From Astragalus membranaceus (taxonomy: Eukaryota; Streptophyta; Magnoliopsida; Fabales; Fabaceae), in assembly GCA_039519185.1 (NCBI GenBank), contig CM076846.1, positions 223,622,659-223,686,658 of the forward strand: DNA of 64,000 nt, in the 5' to 3' direction. The stretch's first letter is position 1. Every line of letters starts with the position of its first letter. The position numbers were made by a program, and so were the translations under genes. The notes under the pieces were generated by a model. It saw nothing but the letters and a program-made list of their open reading frames with translations. It had not been told where the DNA came from and did not search any database. Of the stretch, positions 41,734 through 53,750 are shown piece after piece.

Positions 41734-42316
41734 TAGGGGTGTTCAAAACCGAACCAAATCAATAGAAAACCGCAAACCAAACCAAACCAAACTGAAAACC
41801 GCAAAAAACTGATTTCTATTGGTTCTGTTAAGTTTTTTTCTACTGAACCGAGCCGCTCGGTTTGGTTCTCGGTTCTTATTTCAGCAACTGAACCAAACCA
41901 AACCGCTAAAATCCTATGTACTGTTTTTTTTATTATAATTATACCCACTAGCCCAACCCAAACGCAGCCCAACAACGCACAGCCCAATCCGAAAATAGAA
42001 ACCCTATCTCATCTCATGCTTTCATCTCTACGCTCTCATCTCACGCAGCTCTATCTCTCTCAACTCTCATCTCACCGTGAACTCAACGCAATAACGCACA
42101 GCTCTCACTCATCTCAACAGTTCTCACTCATCTCACGCTCAATGCACGTTCGATTCTTGCTTCATTTTACTGATTTCGTTTTTTGCCTTCGTTTTTTGAT
42201 ACTGCTTCGTTTTTCTGCCTTCATTTTACTGATACTGCGTTTTCTGTTGATACTGCTTCGTATAGCCTTCGTTTCCACTGAATGTGCTTATTTCATGCTG
42301 TTACTCTTTTGATGTT

Positions 42317-42450
42317 TTTTTTATAAGCAATGTTAGTGGGGGTGGGGGAATGTTAGTTTCCGGGAGTTGAACTCATGACCTCCTTCTTGCACTCATTTGG
42401 TGCACTCCTTCAGTATCCCTTAGCTCGCCAACTGAACTACCTACTTGGGA
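42317..42450 (-). mobile_element. tRNA-derived SINE (family 2), copy 2, nested in the hAT
   Basis: Same family as 34967-35088. On the minus strand it has box-A-like TAGTTCAGTTGGCGAGCTAA, box-B-like GAGTTCAACTCCCGG and a short A tail. Perfect 18-bp duplication TGTTACTCTTTTGATGTT at 42299-42316 and 42451-42468. It lies in the hAT 5' untranslated region, so it postdates the hAT. Confidence 0.92.
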
Positions 42451-42610
42451 TGTTACTCTTTTGATGTTGTTATGTGGTTATGATTGTCAATGAGAGGAAT
42501 TATTTCATGTTGATGTTGATGTCATTTCTTAATAATAACTTAATTATTATCAGTTTCGTTTCTGTATTCTTTATCTGAGATGAGTCTATCTTTTATTTTA
42601 AATTTTAGAC

Positions 42611-44521
42611 ATGACCGTTGATACCGAAGTAAACTCTGTTGCTGCCGCTGTTGCTGCCCCTGATGTTTCCGTGATCGAAAATCAGGTAATTGCTCCCCTA
42701 TCACAATTTAATGAATCCGAATAGTATTTTAGAATATATTGTCATTCTTATTTTATCTAATGTTCTATTTTATGTCATTTGCAGGCTGAAAATAGCCCTT
42801 CACTCATGCCAACAACGAAACCGCAAACTATTAATTTGGAAACCATGGAATGTTCCAATCCTCAAAAGAAGAAGAAAGCCAGAGAAACACCTACAAATGC
42901 AAATGATGATCCTAATGGTGGAGATCCAGGTAAACGAAAACCAGGTAAAATGAAGGATTTCGTCATTTTATGAGTGTTGCACAACCTAGACTCCCGATTC
43001 CCGGAAGGACTACAATTGCTAGGGACGATTTGACTCTTTACACAAGTGAGAAACATAAGTTAAGAAGCATGTTTACTAAAACAAATCAAAGTGTTAGTCT
43101 AACAACTGATACATGAACTTCTGTGCAAAATATTAATTATATGGTTCTTACTTCACATTTCATTGACCAAGATTGGACGTTGCATAAAAGAATTCTTAAT
43201 TTTTGTCCGATTACGTCTCATAGGGGAGAGATAATTGGCAAAAAGATTGAAAAGTGTTTGGAGGGTTGGATAATTGATAAGGTTTTCACCATCACAATTG
43301 ATAATGCTAGGTCTAATGATCTTGCTATAACTTACCTAAAAGGTAGAATGGAGGATTGGAATTCACATCCATTAACAGGGGAACATTTGCATGTTAGGTG
43401 TTGTTCTTAACCTTACTGTCAATGATGGATTGAAGGACATGCATTCTTCAATTATAAAAATTAGGAGTGCAGTTCGTTATGTTCGTCAATCAGCTGGTCG
43501 TTTGGATAGGCTTAAAACATGTGTTAAGGAAGTTAGGATACAAGACAAGTCTACAGTTCAGTTGGATTGTCCTACTATGTGGAAATCCACCTACCTTATG
43601 CTTGAACGTGCATTGATATTTCAAAAGGCCTTTAAGAGATTAGGTGAGAAGTGTGTTGAGTATGCAACGTTGCAATGTGGTATACCAAAATTAGAGGATT
43701 GGGAAAATGTCAAGTGTTTTGTGAAATTTTTGAAATTGTTTTTTGAAATCACTAAGAAGGTGTCAGGTTCAACCTATGTAACATCTTCCGCATATTTCAT
43801 TGAACATTGTGCTATATTGGATGCATTCAAGACTTGGATGGGACTTGGTGATCCATTACTTGCAAAAATGGCTGAAAAGATGAAGGCTAAATATAGTAAG
43901 TATTGGGGGGACGTCACAAAGATGAATATGTTAGTCTTTGTTGCTGTGATTTTTGATCCTCGGCATAAGTTTCAGTTTATTAGGTGGGTATTGACTAAGG
44001 GTTATGACAAGGAGGTTGCTGATTCTTTGTGTGTAAAGGTAAAGGAAACATTATACAAAATGTTTGAGAGTTATAGGGATTTCTATAATGAAGACCAAGC
44101 TGAAATTGCTACACAAGGAATGGAAATATCAGATGTTGTTGCATCTTCTAATCAAATTGGTGATGAATTTGAGAAGGACATGGAGAAAGATCAGAATCTC
44201 AGTAAAAATGAAGTGGATATGTATCTCACGGAGCCTAGGGAGAAGAAATGTCCAGATTTTGACATCTTGAACTGGTGGAAGGTAAATTCTACTAACTACC
44301 CTACTCTTGGTCTAATGGCTAGAAATATATTGGCTATGCCCATATCTACTGTTGCTTCAGAGTCCGCTTTCAGTACTGGAGGTAGAGTTCTTAGTTCTTA
44401 TAGGAGCTCTCTTACACCACAAACTGTTGAAGCTTTAATTTGTGCACAAAATTGGCTAAGATCTTCCCCTTTGTCGGTGGATATTGAAGAGCTCTTGGAA
44501 GACTTGGAAAAGCTGGAATAG
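42611..44521 (+). pseudogene. hAT transposase, broken
   Basis: Transposase of the Ac/Tam3-like group. Exon 1 (42611-42685, MTVDTEVN) ends at a GT donor; the acceptor AG at 42783-42784 opens exon 2. The part that normally holds the BED zinc finger is absent: KPGKMK at about 42950 runs directly into FRHFMSVAQPRLP in another frame, an internal deletion. Further lesions: TGA at 43114-43116 where the family has Trp, and a frameshift near 43400 after HVRCC. The RNase-H-like core (DWTLHKRIL, TIDNARSND, CPTMWKSTYLML) and the C-terminal dimerisation region (DILNWWKVN ... LAMPISTVASESAFSTGGRVL) are well kept. Without the zinc finger it could not bind ends even if translated. Confidence 0.9.
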
Positions 44522-45360
44522 GGCCTATATGGGTTGTAAATTCTGTTTTGTGAAATTACAATTATTTCTTTTGTCCAACGTTTGTTAATATATTTGATAC
44601 ATTCGTAGAACTTGCTCCGTTCCCACAACTGAATGAGGGACTTTCTGATATTGAATCTGATGACGATTAGATGTATTTTGGAGCTAAATCAAATGAAATG
44701 GTATGTACTTGAATCCGGTTGAATCTTGTTAGATTTTATTACTTTATCATTTGTTGATGTTAGTTACTGATCATTTTATTTACTAAATTGCTTTGTAGGA
44801 CACTTGCTGGAGTGGAGAGTGGAGAATGCCTTTGGAGACTTGGTGGAGAGTGGCGAAAGCGTTTGTGTTGTTGAATGATAGAGACTTTATGTTTTTAATG
44901 TATTTGTATTATGTTTGAATTATGTTGTTGAATTATGATAGAGACTTTATGCCTTTGGGGACTTTACGTGGAGAGTGTGGCAGACTTTAGATTATTCTGT
45001 TTTAATTGTTGAATGTTGCAGACTTTATGTTTTTAATGTATTTATATGTTTGAATGTTGCACACTTTAGATTATTATGTTTGAATGTTGCAGACTTTATA
45101 TTATGATGTTTTGATTGTTGAACATTTTAAAAGCATTGGCAGACTTATGTTAATTGTTGGTAGAATTTGGTCTTTTATAAATCGTGTTTTGTCTCGTCAA
45201 AAACCGAACCAACCGAACCAATCCAAACCGCTTTGGTTTGGTTTGATTTTTTTTAAGGCAGCTGAACCTAACCAAACCGCATCTATTTTTACCTCGCGGT
45301 TCGGTGCCTTTTTTGCTCAAAACCGGACCAAACCGCACCGCGAACACCCCTAGTTAAGTA

Positions 45361-45590
45361 TCAACGTGGCAAATATCAGGGACCAAATTGAGACACCAAA
45401 AAAATCCACGTCAGCATGCCACATCACGCAAATGTTGGGGGACTAAATTGATACTCTTTTTTTAAAAAATAGTTTGTCATCGTGGAGACCAAATTGATAT
45501 TAAGTTATGTAAGTCAGGGACCTAATTGATATTTAGTACTAAAAATCAAGGGTCAAAGTGTTACTGCTTTTTTAGTCATATACGGTATTG
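45361..45590. repeat. MITE-like host repeat, right part
   Basis: Continuation of the repeat interrupted at 41733, with GGGACCAAATTGAGA, GGGGACTAAATTGATAC and GACCTAATTGATATT phrases. Confidence 0.5.
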
Positions 45591-46611
45591 TTTCAATATT
45601 CAACACTGTTTATGGTTTTTTTTCTACATCCAACCCGACATATATTACATTAAAACGAGAACTTCAAATTGAGTACCATACGATCCATAAATAAAATATA
45701 GTTTGTCCGGAGCAATATAACGTGCATTACATAAACTTTCCAAATAAACAACAAAAAGTGCAATTAACGATTACCTGAAACGCTATCCAAAAAACCAAAC
45801 CATAAAGTGCAAATAATATAACGACTCCACACTATCATGGTTTCCTTGGACGCATCTGGTGAGTCTTAGTGTTGGGATGAATCACAATTGGTATTTGTGG
45901 AGTTGGCAACATGGATAATGGTGGTGGTGGTGGTGGTGGTGGTGGTGTTGGGACCCTAATTGGACCTGTCTTCATCCTCAATGTGTCAGGTACAACGGGA
46001 CCCCTCATCCCATACCTCTTTCCCCCGCCCTACACCAAATTTAAAATTACTAATTAACTAATCAAAGAGGTTCCCAACTTTTGTCACTTAATATCAAAAA
46101 AGTCACCAACTTTTATCACTTAATATCAAAAAGGTTTCCACGAATATCAGAACCAAAGTGGCATTACAACATTATATCCCCTAAAACTAAACAAACAATT
46201 ATTTTAGAAAGGGTTGTAAATGGCACACTTAATCATTCCTACTTCAGCTACTTGAATACTATATTAAAGATTTCTAATTGTTTCACTCAACAATCAATGA
46301 GCATACTATGGACTCTATTACATTTTCACCGGCAGGTATGTTAGGCTTTAGTGCACATCAGTATAGCCCAAATTCTTTAACATATGAGACAACAACATAC
46401 CACATAGGTTCTAGGAGGGAACACTAGCTCTCAAATACAATGCATAAATTTAAAAATTGTACCCTTAGACCCGTTTGCTAGGGAAATTGCACATTTGGAT
46501 TGGCACCTTTAGTTGCCTAAGTACCTCCTCGACTTGCCTGCTCCACCGCTCCTCGACTTGCCTACTCCGCCACTTCTTGACTTGACTGTGGACCCTACAT
46601 ATTACATGTAA
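45591..46611. other. Non-coding; GGT microsatellite and a 32-bp direct repeat
   Basis: Probably the 3' part of the decayed MULE at 46612-47877. (GGT)n at 45919-45947. A 32-bp repeat CCAACTTTTRTCACTTAATA at 46073-46136. No other gene. Confidence 0.45.
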
Positions 46612-47877
46612 TTAATAAACAAAAGTAGATAAAGGTACGTCCAAAACTAAACACAAGTTGTAAATTGTAATTACATCTATATTATGAGATAACAGAGGAT
46701 CAGTTGGCATTGATTGTATCAATTGAATTCTAGCTTGTGTTTCTTCTGTTTGTTGCAATTGAGGCACATTTCCCGTTGACTGTTTTTCCTTAGGTCCTCT
46801 ATCTACCCCCTGATTAGTAAACCCCCAACTATTGTGATCCTCTAATCCATATATTTGACAAGTCCAAATAGGAAGTCTCCTCTTCAACTAAGTTTCCCTA
46901 ATAGGTTATTCATTGACATCCTTCCTCCTTTGTTTCTTTGGTCTCCATGCCTTCCTCGTGATCTTAGGTAGCAAAGGCCTTTCATACTCAGTAGGTGTCC
47001 AGTAGTGATCTGATTGTGTAGGTTGCACAAAGAATTCATAAGTTTCCTTGTACGCACCTACGGTTAACCAGGCATGATAGTAGTCTTCTGAACTCCATCC
47101 CCAACTCCAAAATAACATTGCCAAATTTGGCAGCTTCATTAAACTATGGGAATTTTGACGTGTCAACATCATCATCTTCATCGGTGCTTATCGATTTTTT
47201 CATTTCTTCGGATTTCCACCTATGACCAGTATCACTTGATTCATCACTAGTGGGTGACATGACTCTCTTTCCCTTTGGTTCCTTCTTAGTACTCTTGTTT
47301 TGTGAGCCCTTCATTGTCTTCTTACCCCTTCCTTCTTTCCCAATCTTCTTTCTAACACTCTTTTGTTGCACTACATCTTCGTCATCAGAACTATCCATGG
47401 GAGGCGGCTTTTAATGACTATCTTCCGCACTTTCATCAGTAGAGGACAACTCAACCTCGGGAACCTCATCAACAACAGGAACATCATGGGCCACGGGAAC
47501 TTCTTGGCTACTTGGAAGTGACTTCATCCTCGATAATAGTGTGCTGATACTAAATTTGTACTTCTTTCCCATGAGCCAACGCATGCCTTGTCATTTCATC
47601 AACGTCTTTATCAGTGCCCATCAATTTCAAACCACCTTCAAGTTCTGCCTCACAAACTTTCCAAAACATTTGTTGGATACTAAAATAGGCCTTGCGGGCT
47701 TGACAAAATCATCCAGATCAAAGATGTTGAGAGTGTCGAAACCAACATCTTTCTAAACGTCCTTAACTCCTTATCACCACCAACATACTCCAATTCTCCA
47801 TCCTTATTCCTCATTAATCGTCCTCCATGATGTACTACTACCACATAAATGAGTGAACTCATTCTGAAAAAAATCAC
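46612..47877 (-). pseudogene. MuDR-type MULE transposase, central domain deleted
   Basis: N-terminal part (47877 to about 47100): MSSLIYVVVVHHGGRL ... GELEYVGGD matches the MuDR/PB1-like head. It then runs through an acidic linker (TDEDDDVDTSKFP, FGNVILELGMEF) with frameshifts and stops. Next, without the DDE core or SWIM finger, comes the C-terminal part (47090-46612): YYHAWLTVGAYKETYEFF ... PTEYERPLLP ... RRLPIWTCQIYGLEDHNSWGF, a degenerate CCHC knuckle (only one of the expected cysteines is obvious). Typical of an internally deleted, non-autonomous MULE. Terminal repeats were not located. Confidence 0.65.
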
Positions 47878-47941
47878 AACAAGGAGTTTTTGATAAATGT
47901 GTTTTTAAAAAGGTAGATACCCAAGAAAATTTTGGATAAAA

Positions 47942-48073
47942 ACGACAATGAAAATTTGGATCATCAATGTCAAATGAAAATAAAAATAAAGATCATCAAT
48001 GTCACAAACGACAATGAAAATTTGGATCATCAATGTCAAATGAAAATAAAAATAAAGATCATCAATGTCACAA
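47942..48073. repeat. 67-bp tandem duplication
   Basis: Two copies starting CGACAATGAAAATTTGGATC (47942, 48009); identical until the end of the second copy. Confidence 0.9.
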
Positions 48074-49346
48074 TAGAGATTGAACGGTGTGACAACTTTG
48101 TCAATTGAGAAATATATGTTGGAGAACATTGATGTTGATGTGATTATAAATGATTTTGCATCTCAAAATGCTTGAAGAAACCACTTCTTTTAATATTTTG
48201 TAAAACTATTACTATGTATTAATGCGTATTATGTTAAATGAAATAAGTAATTTGTTTTTTAATGAAATAATTTACAAATTAAAAATTAAAAAATAGTTAC
48301 GTAATGGGTCATTTTCTCACGATTTGCCTAAGGGCCATAAAATGTCAAGAACAGGGCTGGTCCTTATCACATTTTCAAAAAGATTGAAAACAAACAATGT
48401 AATATTTTAATCCTAAAACAATATAGTTTTAGTATTAAGTACTAGAATCCTAAACCAATGCTAATCCCAACCATCATATCATATGCTAATCCTAAAACAA
48501 TATTTTAAACACAAGCAAGAATCAAATATAGTAATAACACAACATACAAATACTAGTTCCTTTGGTTTTACATGCTAGACAAACACTTCAACTGATTCCC
48601 ATCCAGTTAATCACAAACTAGTTCCTTTGGTCAAAAACTAATTCCTTTGGTTTTACATACAAGTTCCTCATCTAGTTAATCACAAATTCACAATTGACTC
48701 CCAATTATTATAGATAGCAGTAAGCAAGTAACCAACCACCAGCTTATCAAAAACAAAAAACAAAAAGTAACCAACCACCACAACATGCAAAATCAATCAA
48801 TTACCAATATTAGAAAACTAACTACACTCCTGTACATGTGTCACATTTTTATGTGTCCTTTTACTAAAGGATTTGTTGTGGATGTAAGGTGTTTGAGTTT
48901 AGAACTATGTGACAACGTCATTACCGCTTCGATCGTTTGTTGTACGGTGCCTCAACGTATTTGCAAATAATATGCCGCACATCAAGTTTGCCAATTCTTT
49001 CTACTGATTATTGCCAATTCTTTATAGACGTATTTGTTTTGTTGATGCTAGACTTTTGTTGGTTCGAAAGAATACATGCATGCGGTGTGGATCACTGTTT
49101 GTTACTCTTCAAGGATATTAAGGGTACAATCTCAGCACTCGTGAAATAAATGTGAACTCAATAATTATGTCTTCGTCTGCCTTTGATTTTGATTTGTTTA
49201 TTGTTACATGGAGGATATTTTTTTACTTCGGGATCTTTATTTGTTGTTGATTTAAGTAGATGATATTGCATGTGCGCAGACATTGAGATATGCTAAATCT
49301 CACCAATAGGATGGGAATAAAGGTGCTCTATTTAACTCCTTCTTTT
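48074..49346. other. Intergenic
   Basis: AT-rich, with short repeats of TAGTTCCTTTGGT near 48555-48660. No gene recognised; small frames at 48785-49149 have no family features. Confidence 0.45.
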
Positions 49347-50095
49347 TGAGTTTTCGAATATTGTACCAAAGAAATTATTGAGATGAGTCGCGTATTAAGT
49401 CGCTTTCTTTAAGATTTTTCGCAGCACTGCTCGAAGGTGCAAGCAGACAGCCCAGTAACGATTATCATTGCACAGTGAATAATCGCTCAAGAAATACACC
49501 TCAATATGGTTAAAAACCACTCTGAAATATAGCACGTAGGACACTCAAGAATATGGCTCGTAGGCCAAGGAGTAGAAGAGAAGAAAATTTCGAGAGAGGA
49601 GAAAGAGCTTGAGGTATGATTTAACGTCAAGTGGTGTCTGGAATGAAGTGAGGGAGGGGCCTATTTATAGGCTTCAAATCCGACTTGTTGCGCAAGTATC
49701 AGCGGATAAGAACGAAGTGCTTGCGCTGCAAGTCAATAACGGATCGATAAGAACGGCCACAAACGACTCTATGAGATACGCAACGAGTCGTATCTGGTCG
49801 GTTCAACGAATCTGGACAAGCAACGCACCAAAAATAAAATAATTAATTATTTTTCGGAAAAAAGAAATTTACACCACCTCACAAGCCAAGCCAATCCCGG
49901 ACCGGCCGAGCCGAGCAGGCCGGTCAGCGACGGCGCGTGTGTGGTGGTCAGTTAATGTGGGTGCTTTCCCGTTTACAAAACTGGGTGCCCTTCGGGCCCC
50001 AATCCAAAGGAGTGAATTCCCCACTTATAAGCATTCTTCAAGTGCCTATTCCAAGCAATGTGGGACTTTTTCAATTCACCACCAATGTTCCAATA
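49347..50095 (-). repeat. 3' LTR of copia element A
   Basis: Pairs with 61780-62535. The TATA box on minus, GCCTATAAATAGG, is near 49672. The expected CCAACA outer end has mutated to CCAATA next to the polypurine tract. Confidence 0.85.
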
Positions 50096-50624
50096 ATCCC
50101 CCACTTGAATTTAAAAAGAAGTTTTAGAAGTAACGCCAAACGCCTCCATAAAATTGTGCATAAGCAGAGGTGTCATTCGACTTGAACCTTGCATAGCGGT
50201 TAAGATTTAGATTCAACAAGAGTGACTCGTAGTCTTGAACTCTATCTCTAATCATCAGAACCACACACAACCTTTTCCATAGGTGTATTCTCAAATGCCC
50301 GTGCGTTTATGGCCTTGCACGTCTATCCCAGTTTAGTGAACGCTCTAGGAATTTCTGCCCAAAATTCCATAGGAAGCGGCCCCACTTCCACATTCACAAA
50401 GGTGAGTCTATCAAGAGTACTCCTGTAGCTAGGTACTCCACTCCACATAGAGTATAGATCTCATTAAGAGTTTCTATTATCTCAACCTTACATCGCTTCA
50501 GGAATCATGTTTCTTTACTTTTAATAGCATGTTCATCTCCTATCACTTCACAACTTGTTATTACCCATTGAACCTAATTCTTGGGATCTCCACTCTTTTA
50601 GGTCGGGTTACCATCGTGAGTGAC
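50096..50624. other. Copia A 3' untranslated region
   Basis: Between the RNase H stop (50627-50625) and the 3' LTR. No ORF of note. Confidence 0.6.
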
Positions 50625-50800
50625 TCATGGTTCTAAAGGCAGTAGTCCCATCCTTTGAGATGTATTTTGGACTTTCTCTCTGGCTAATCCTTTCGTCAAA
50701 GGATCTGCTAAGTTCTGATCAGTGCGTACATGATCCACTCTCACAACTCCTTTTGATAGTAACTCTATAACTGTGCTGTGCTTACGACGTATTTGTCGTC
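50625..50800 (-). pseudogene. Copia A RNase H, C-terminal part
   Basis: Minus strand reads RQIRRKHSTVIELLSKGVV, VDHVRTDQNLADPLTKGL and MGLLPLEP before TGA. It continues exactly the RNase H that is cut at 58032, so element B fell inside this domain. Confidence 0.9.
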
Positions 50801-50805
50801 CCTTA

Positions 50806-50992
50806 TGTTACCAAGTGGCTTCAGTCTCAAGAGGGGGGGGTGAATTGAGATTTAAAACTTTTCAGATCTTTTGAAAATGTTTTTCCCCTTTTCAATGACT
50901 TAGATCAATTTTTGCGCAGGTTAAGTGGAAGCGAAGGAATTAGAATATAAAGCAGTAAAGCAGTATAATAGTAAAGCAGGAAAGCAGTAAAG
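50806..50992 (-). repeat. Truncated LTR-a of complex B
   Basis: Same as the first 187 bp of LTR-b (TGTTACCAAGTGGC...), then jumps straight into gag. The junction shares TAAAG with both parent sequences. Confidence 0.9.
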
Positions 50993-52286
50993 TAGTGATA
51001 TCATTTTCAAGATGAGTGATAACTTTCTTAGATTTGCTTAGAGCTTTAGCTAATTTTGAAGATTTATCATGTAATTCAGTAAAGGCTTCATATAGTTCAT
51101 CATATGCATCTTGTAAAGAATCAGAGTTAGAGCTTACCTCACTTTCGGATTCACCTTCACTTTCGTGGTTGGCCATAAGAGCAACATGAGCTTTTTCGCT
51201 TTCTGAACCATCTGAACTGCTTGTGTCATTGTCGTCCCACGCTACGTAGGCTTTCCTTCTTTCGTTTTCTTTGAATGTCTTCTTTTCGAATTTGGATCCC
51301 TTTTTCTGTAGATTAGGGCATTCCATCTTCATATGCCCGGGTTTCCCACATTCATAGCAAATAAGAGGACCGGATGAGCTTTCTTTCCTTTTGGTGTTGA
51401 AGTTCCTTTTAGAGTGGTTTTTCTGTTTCAAAAACCGTTTGAACCCTCGAACCATGAGAGCCATGCTTTCCTCATTTTCATCATCCTCATTGTCTGAATC
51501 TTTGCTCTCACACAGTTGACTTGAACTAGATGCTTTCAGTGCCAAGCTGTTCTTTTTCTTATCATTATTTTCGTGCTCAGCCAGACGGGTGAGCTCTAGT
51601 TCATGCTCTTGGAGTTTACCAAATAGAGTAGCAAGAGTCATAGTAGCCAAATTTCTTGACTCAGCTATAGCAGTAACCTTGGGTTGCCATTCTCTATTCA
51701 GACATCTCAGAACTTTGTTGATTAGATCCTCTGTAGGGAATGACTTTCCCAACAAGCTTAACTGATTCATTATGTGAGTAAACCTTTTCTGCATTTCTGG
51801 TATTGTTTCACCTGTATTCATTCTAAACAATTCGTACTCTCTGGTAAGAGTATTTGTTCTTGCCCTTTTCACTTCACTTGTACCCTCATGAGTAACTTGG
51901 AGATTATCCCACATTTCTTGGGCAGATTTACAGTTTGAAACTCGAAAAAATTCATCAGCACTCAAAGCAGAAGTAATAATATTTTTAGCACGTAAATTAA
52001 GTTGCACTTTTCTTTTCTCATCATCAGACCATTCATTTCTACTTTTTATTGTAAGAATACCATCTACTATGTGTGTGGGGACGAAAGGTCCTTTTTCCAC
52101 AGCATCCCAAACATCTAAGTCTACCCCTTCAATAAAAATTCTCATTCTTTCTTTCCAATATGCATAGTCTTCTCCGTTGAATCCCGGAGGACGGAAAAGA
52201 GATGCACCCTCTTGCGTAGACCAACCTGAAGCCATTTCTCTTGAAGCTGCTAGGCCCTTTATACAAGAGTCTAGCTCTGATACCAC
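50993..52286 (-). pseudogene. Gag of complex B, truncated copy
   Basis: From the start at 52286 it is nearly identical to the gag at 54882-56561 (one visible substitution, THIM versus THIV). It loses the C-terminal 130 or so residues, including the second zinc knuckle, because the frame runs into LTR-a and stops at 50940. Confidence 0.9.
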
Positions 52287-52287
52287 T
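52274..52287 (-). other. Primer-binding site of complex B (left unit)
   Basis: Minus strand AGTGGTATCAGAGC directly after the LTR end; TGGTATCAGAGC is complementary to the 3' end of initiator tRNA-Met. An identical site adjoins LTR-c at 56549-56562. Confidence 0.88.
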
Positions 52288-53750
52288 TGTTACCAAGTGG
52301 CTTCAGTCTCAAGAGGGGGGTGAATTGAGATTTAAAACTTTTCAGATCTTTTGAAAATGTTTTTCCCCTTTTCAATGACTTAGATCAATTTTCGCGCAGG
52401 TTAAGTGGAAGCGAAGGAATTAGAATATAAAGCAGTAAAGCAGTATAATAGTAAAGCAGGAAAGCAGTAAAGCACGCATAGATTTATCCTGGTTCGGTCA
52501 CCTCCTAGTGACCTACGTCCAGTCCTCACACCCTTGTGAGATTTTCCACTAAAACAACAACAAGGCTTACAGGTGCCTTGGAAAACCTTTACAGACTCAG
52601 GCACTCTCCTCCTAGGATACCCCACCTATAGAGAGCCCTCAGATCTAATATATCAATAACAAGAGATACCCCACCCCTGTTACAATCAACTGCCCTAGAA
52701 AGATACCCCACTTCCTAGTACATGCAGCTACCCTAGAGAGATACCCCACTCCCTAGAACAAAACACAACAATTAAATAATAAACAATTGTAAATGCAGAA
52801 ATACCTCTAATGAAGGCAGATATTACAACTTGAAGGACGCAACCCCAACTAACTCTTAGCAACAGATCAGCTCAGACAGACCAACGGTACGTGACGAGCA
52901 AAAGTAAAAGCGTAAAGAGTTTTTCTCAAAAGTTCTCTGATTCGTGAAATGGGTTGTGTTGTGAAAATGAACGTGAAGCACTGCCTATTTATAGGCTATG
53001 AGGAAATTAAGTTTACGTTGAAAATCTTGTAGGAATCGATTCTTTGTTGAATGCATTTGATCTAGGAATCGATTTATTTAAGTGAGGAATCGATTTATTT
53101 TTGTTTGAAAAATAGATACAATCGATTCTTGAGTACCCTGGAGAGCTAGGAATCGATTCTATACTTAGTGAAAATATGTATGAATCGATTCTCAGCTTGC
53201 CTGAGACATGTGGGAATCGATTCTCAGTTAAGTGCAAAAGAGTGGGAATCGATTCTTCCCTTAAAATTGTTTGGCTCAGAAATCGATTTATGTACTGAAA
53301 ATACATGACCTGACAATCGATTCTTCCTTTTCTGTTTTTACCTGAAAATCGATTTTGATGTATGTTATGCATGAGGAAATCGATTTTATGTTTTTAAAGA
53401 TGATAGGTATGTTTACGTAAGTATGCATGCATCTTTGAAAAACTTGTGAGTGTGTGAGACTTTGAGATACGAGCTGACCTTTGAAAGAGCTTACACTTTT
53501 TCCTAAGACACACCCAAACCCTAAGGACTACCCTTATATTTAAGGACTACCCTTAAACTTGAATCTTCAATTCTTGAGCTTGTTTGTCTTGGATTGTGAC
53601 TTTGATACTTTGTCACTTTCATTAACTTTGGCCATCAACTTTGGCTTTGGCCTTTTTACTATTATCAACTTTAGCTTTTGTCTTTTTCATCATCAAAACC
53701 TCTAAACCACCTCATCATCAAAACTTAGCCTGCAACACAAGATATCTACA
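52288..53750 (-). repeat. LTR-b of complex B (1463 bp)
   Basis: Full LTR, TG...CA. Contains a TATA box (minus GCCTATAAATAGGC near 52990) and, upstream of it, 12 AATCGATT palindromes at 53034-53390. Repeated GATACCCCAC phrases lie at 52615-52750. Confidence 0.92.
53034..53390. repeat. Twelve AATCGATT palindromes in LTR-b
   Basis: Twelve exact AATCGATT copies about 20-45 bp apart, in variable flanking contexts, immediately upstream (minus strand) of the LTR TATA box. The same array is present in LTR-c at 57306-57663. Confidence 0.93.

Larger units (their letters stand above)
41734..45352 (+). mobile_element. hAT transposon, 3619 bp
   Basis: Inverted ends TAGGGGTGTTC...GAACACCCCTA and a perfect 8-bp duplication GTTAAGTA (41726-41733, 45353-45360). 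Subterminal arrays of AACCGAACCAAACC/GGTTTGGTT occur at both ends (41748-41910, 45197-45345). It carries a broken transposase gene (+) and a nested SINE. It can no longer move by itself. Confidence 0.95.

Noticed and set aside
41575..45590. Full boundaries of the repeat that hosts the hAT
   Set aside because: The two halves look alike in style, but I could not pair outer ends or a target duplication.
49347..50095. Host gene in the LTR region (77- and 82-codon frames)
   Set aside because: The same text occurs in the partner LTR at 61780-62535, so it is LTR sequence.
53034..53390. CRISPR-like array suggested by evenly repeated AATCGATT
   Set aside because: Only 8 bp are repeated, spacing varies, there are no cas genes, and the sequence is a plant LTR.
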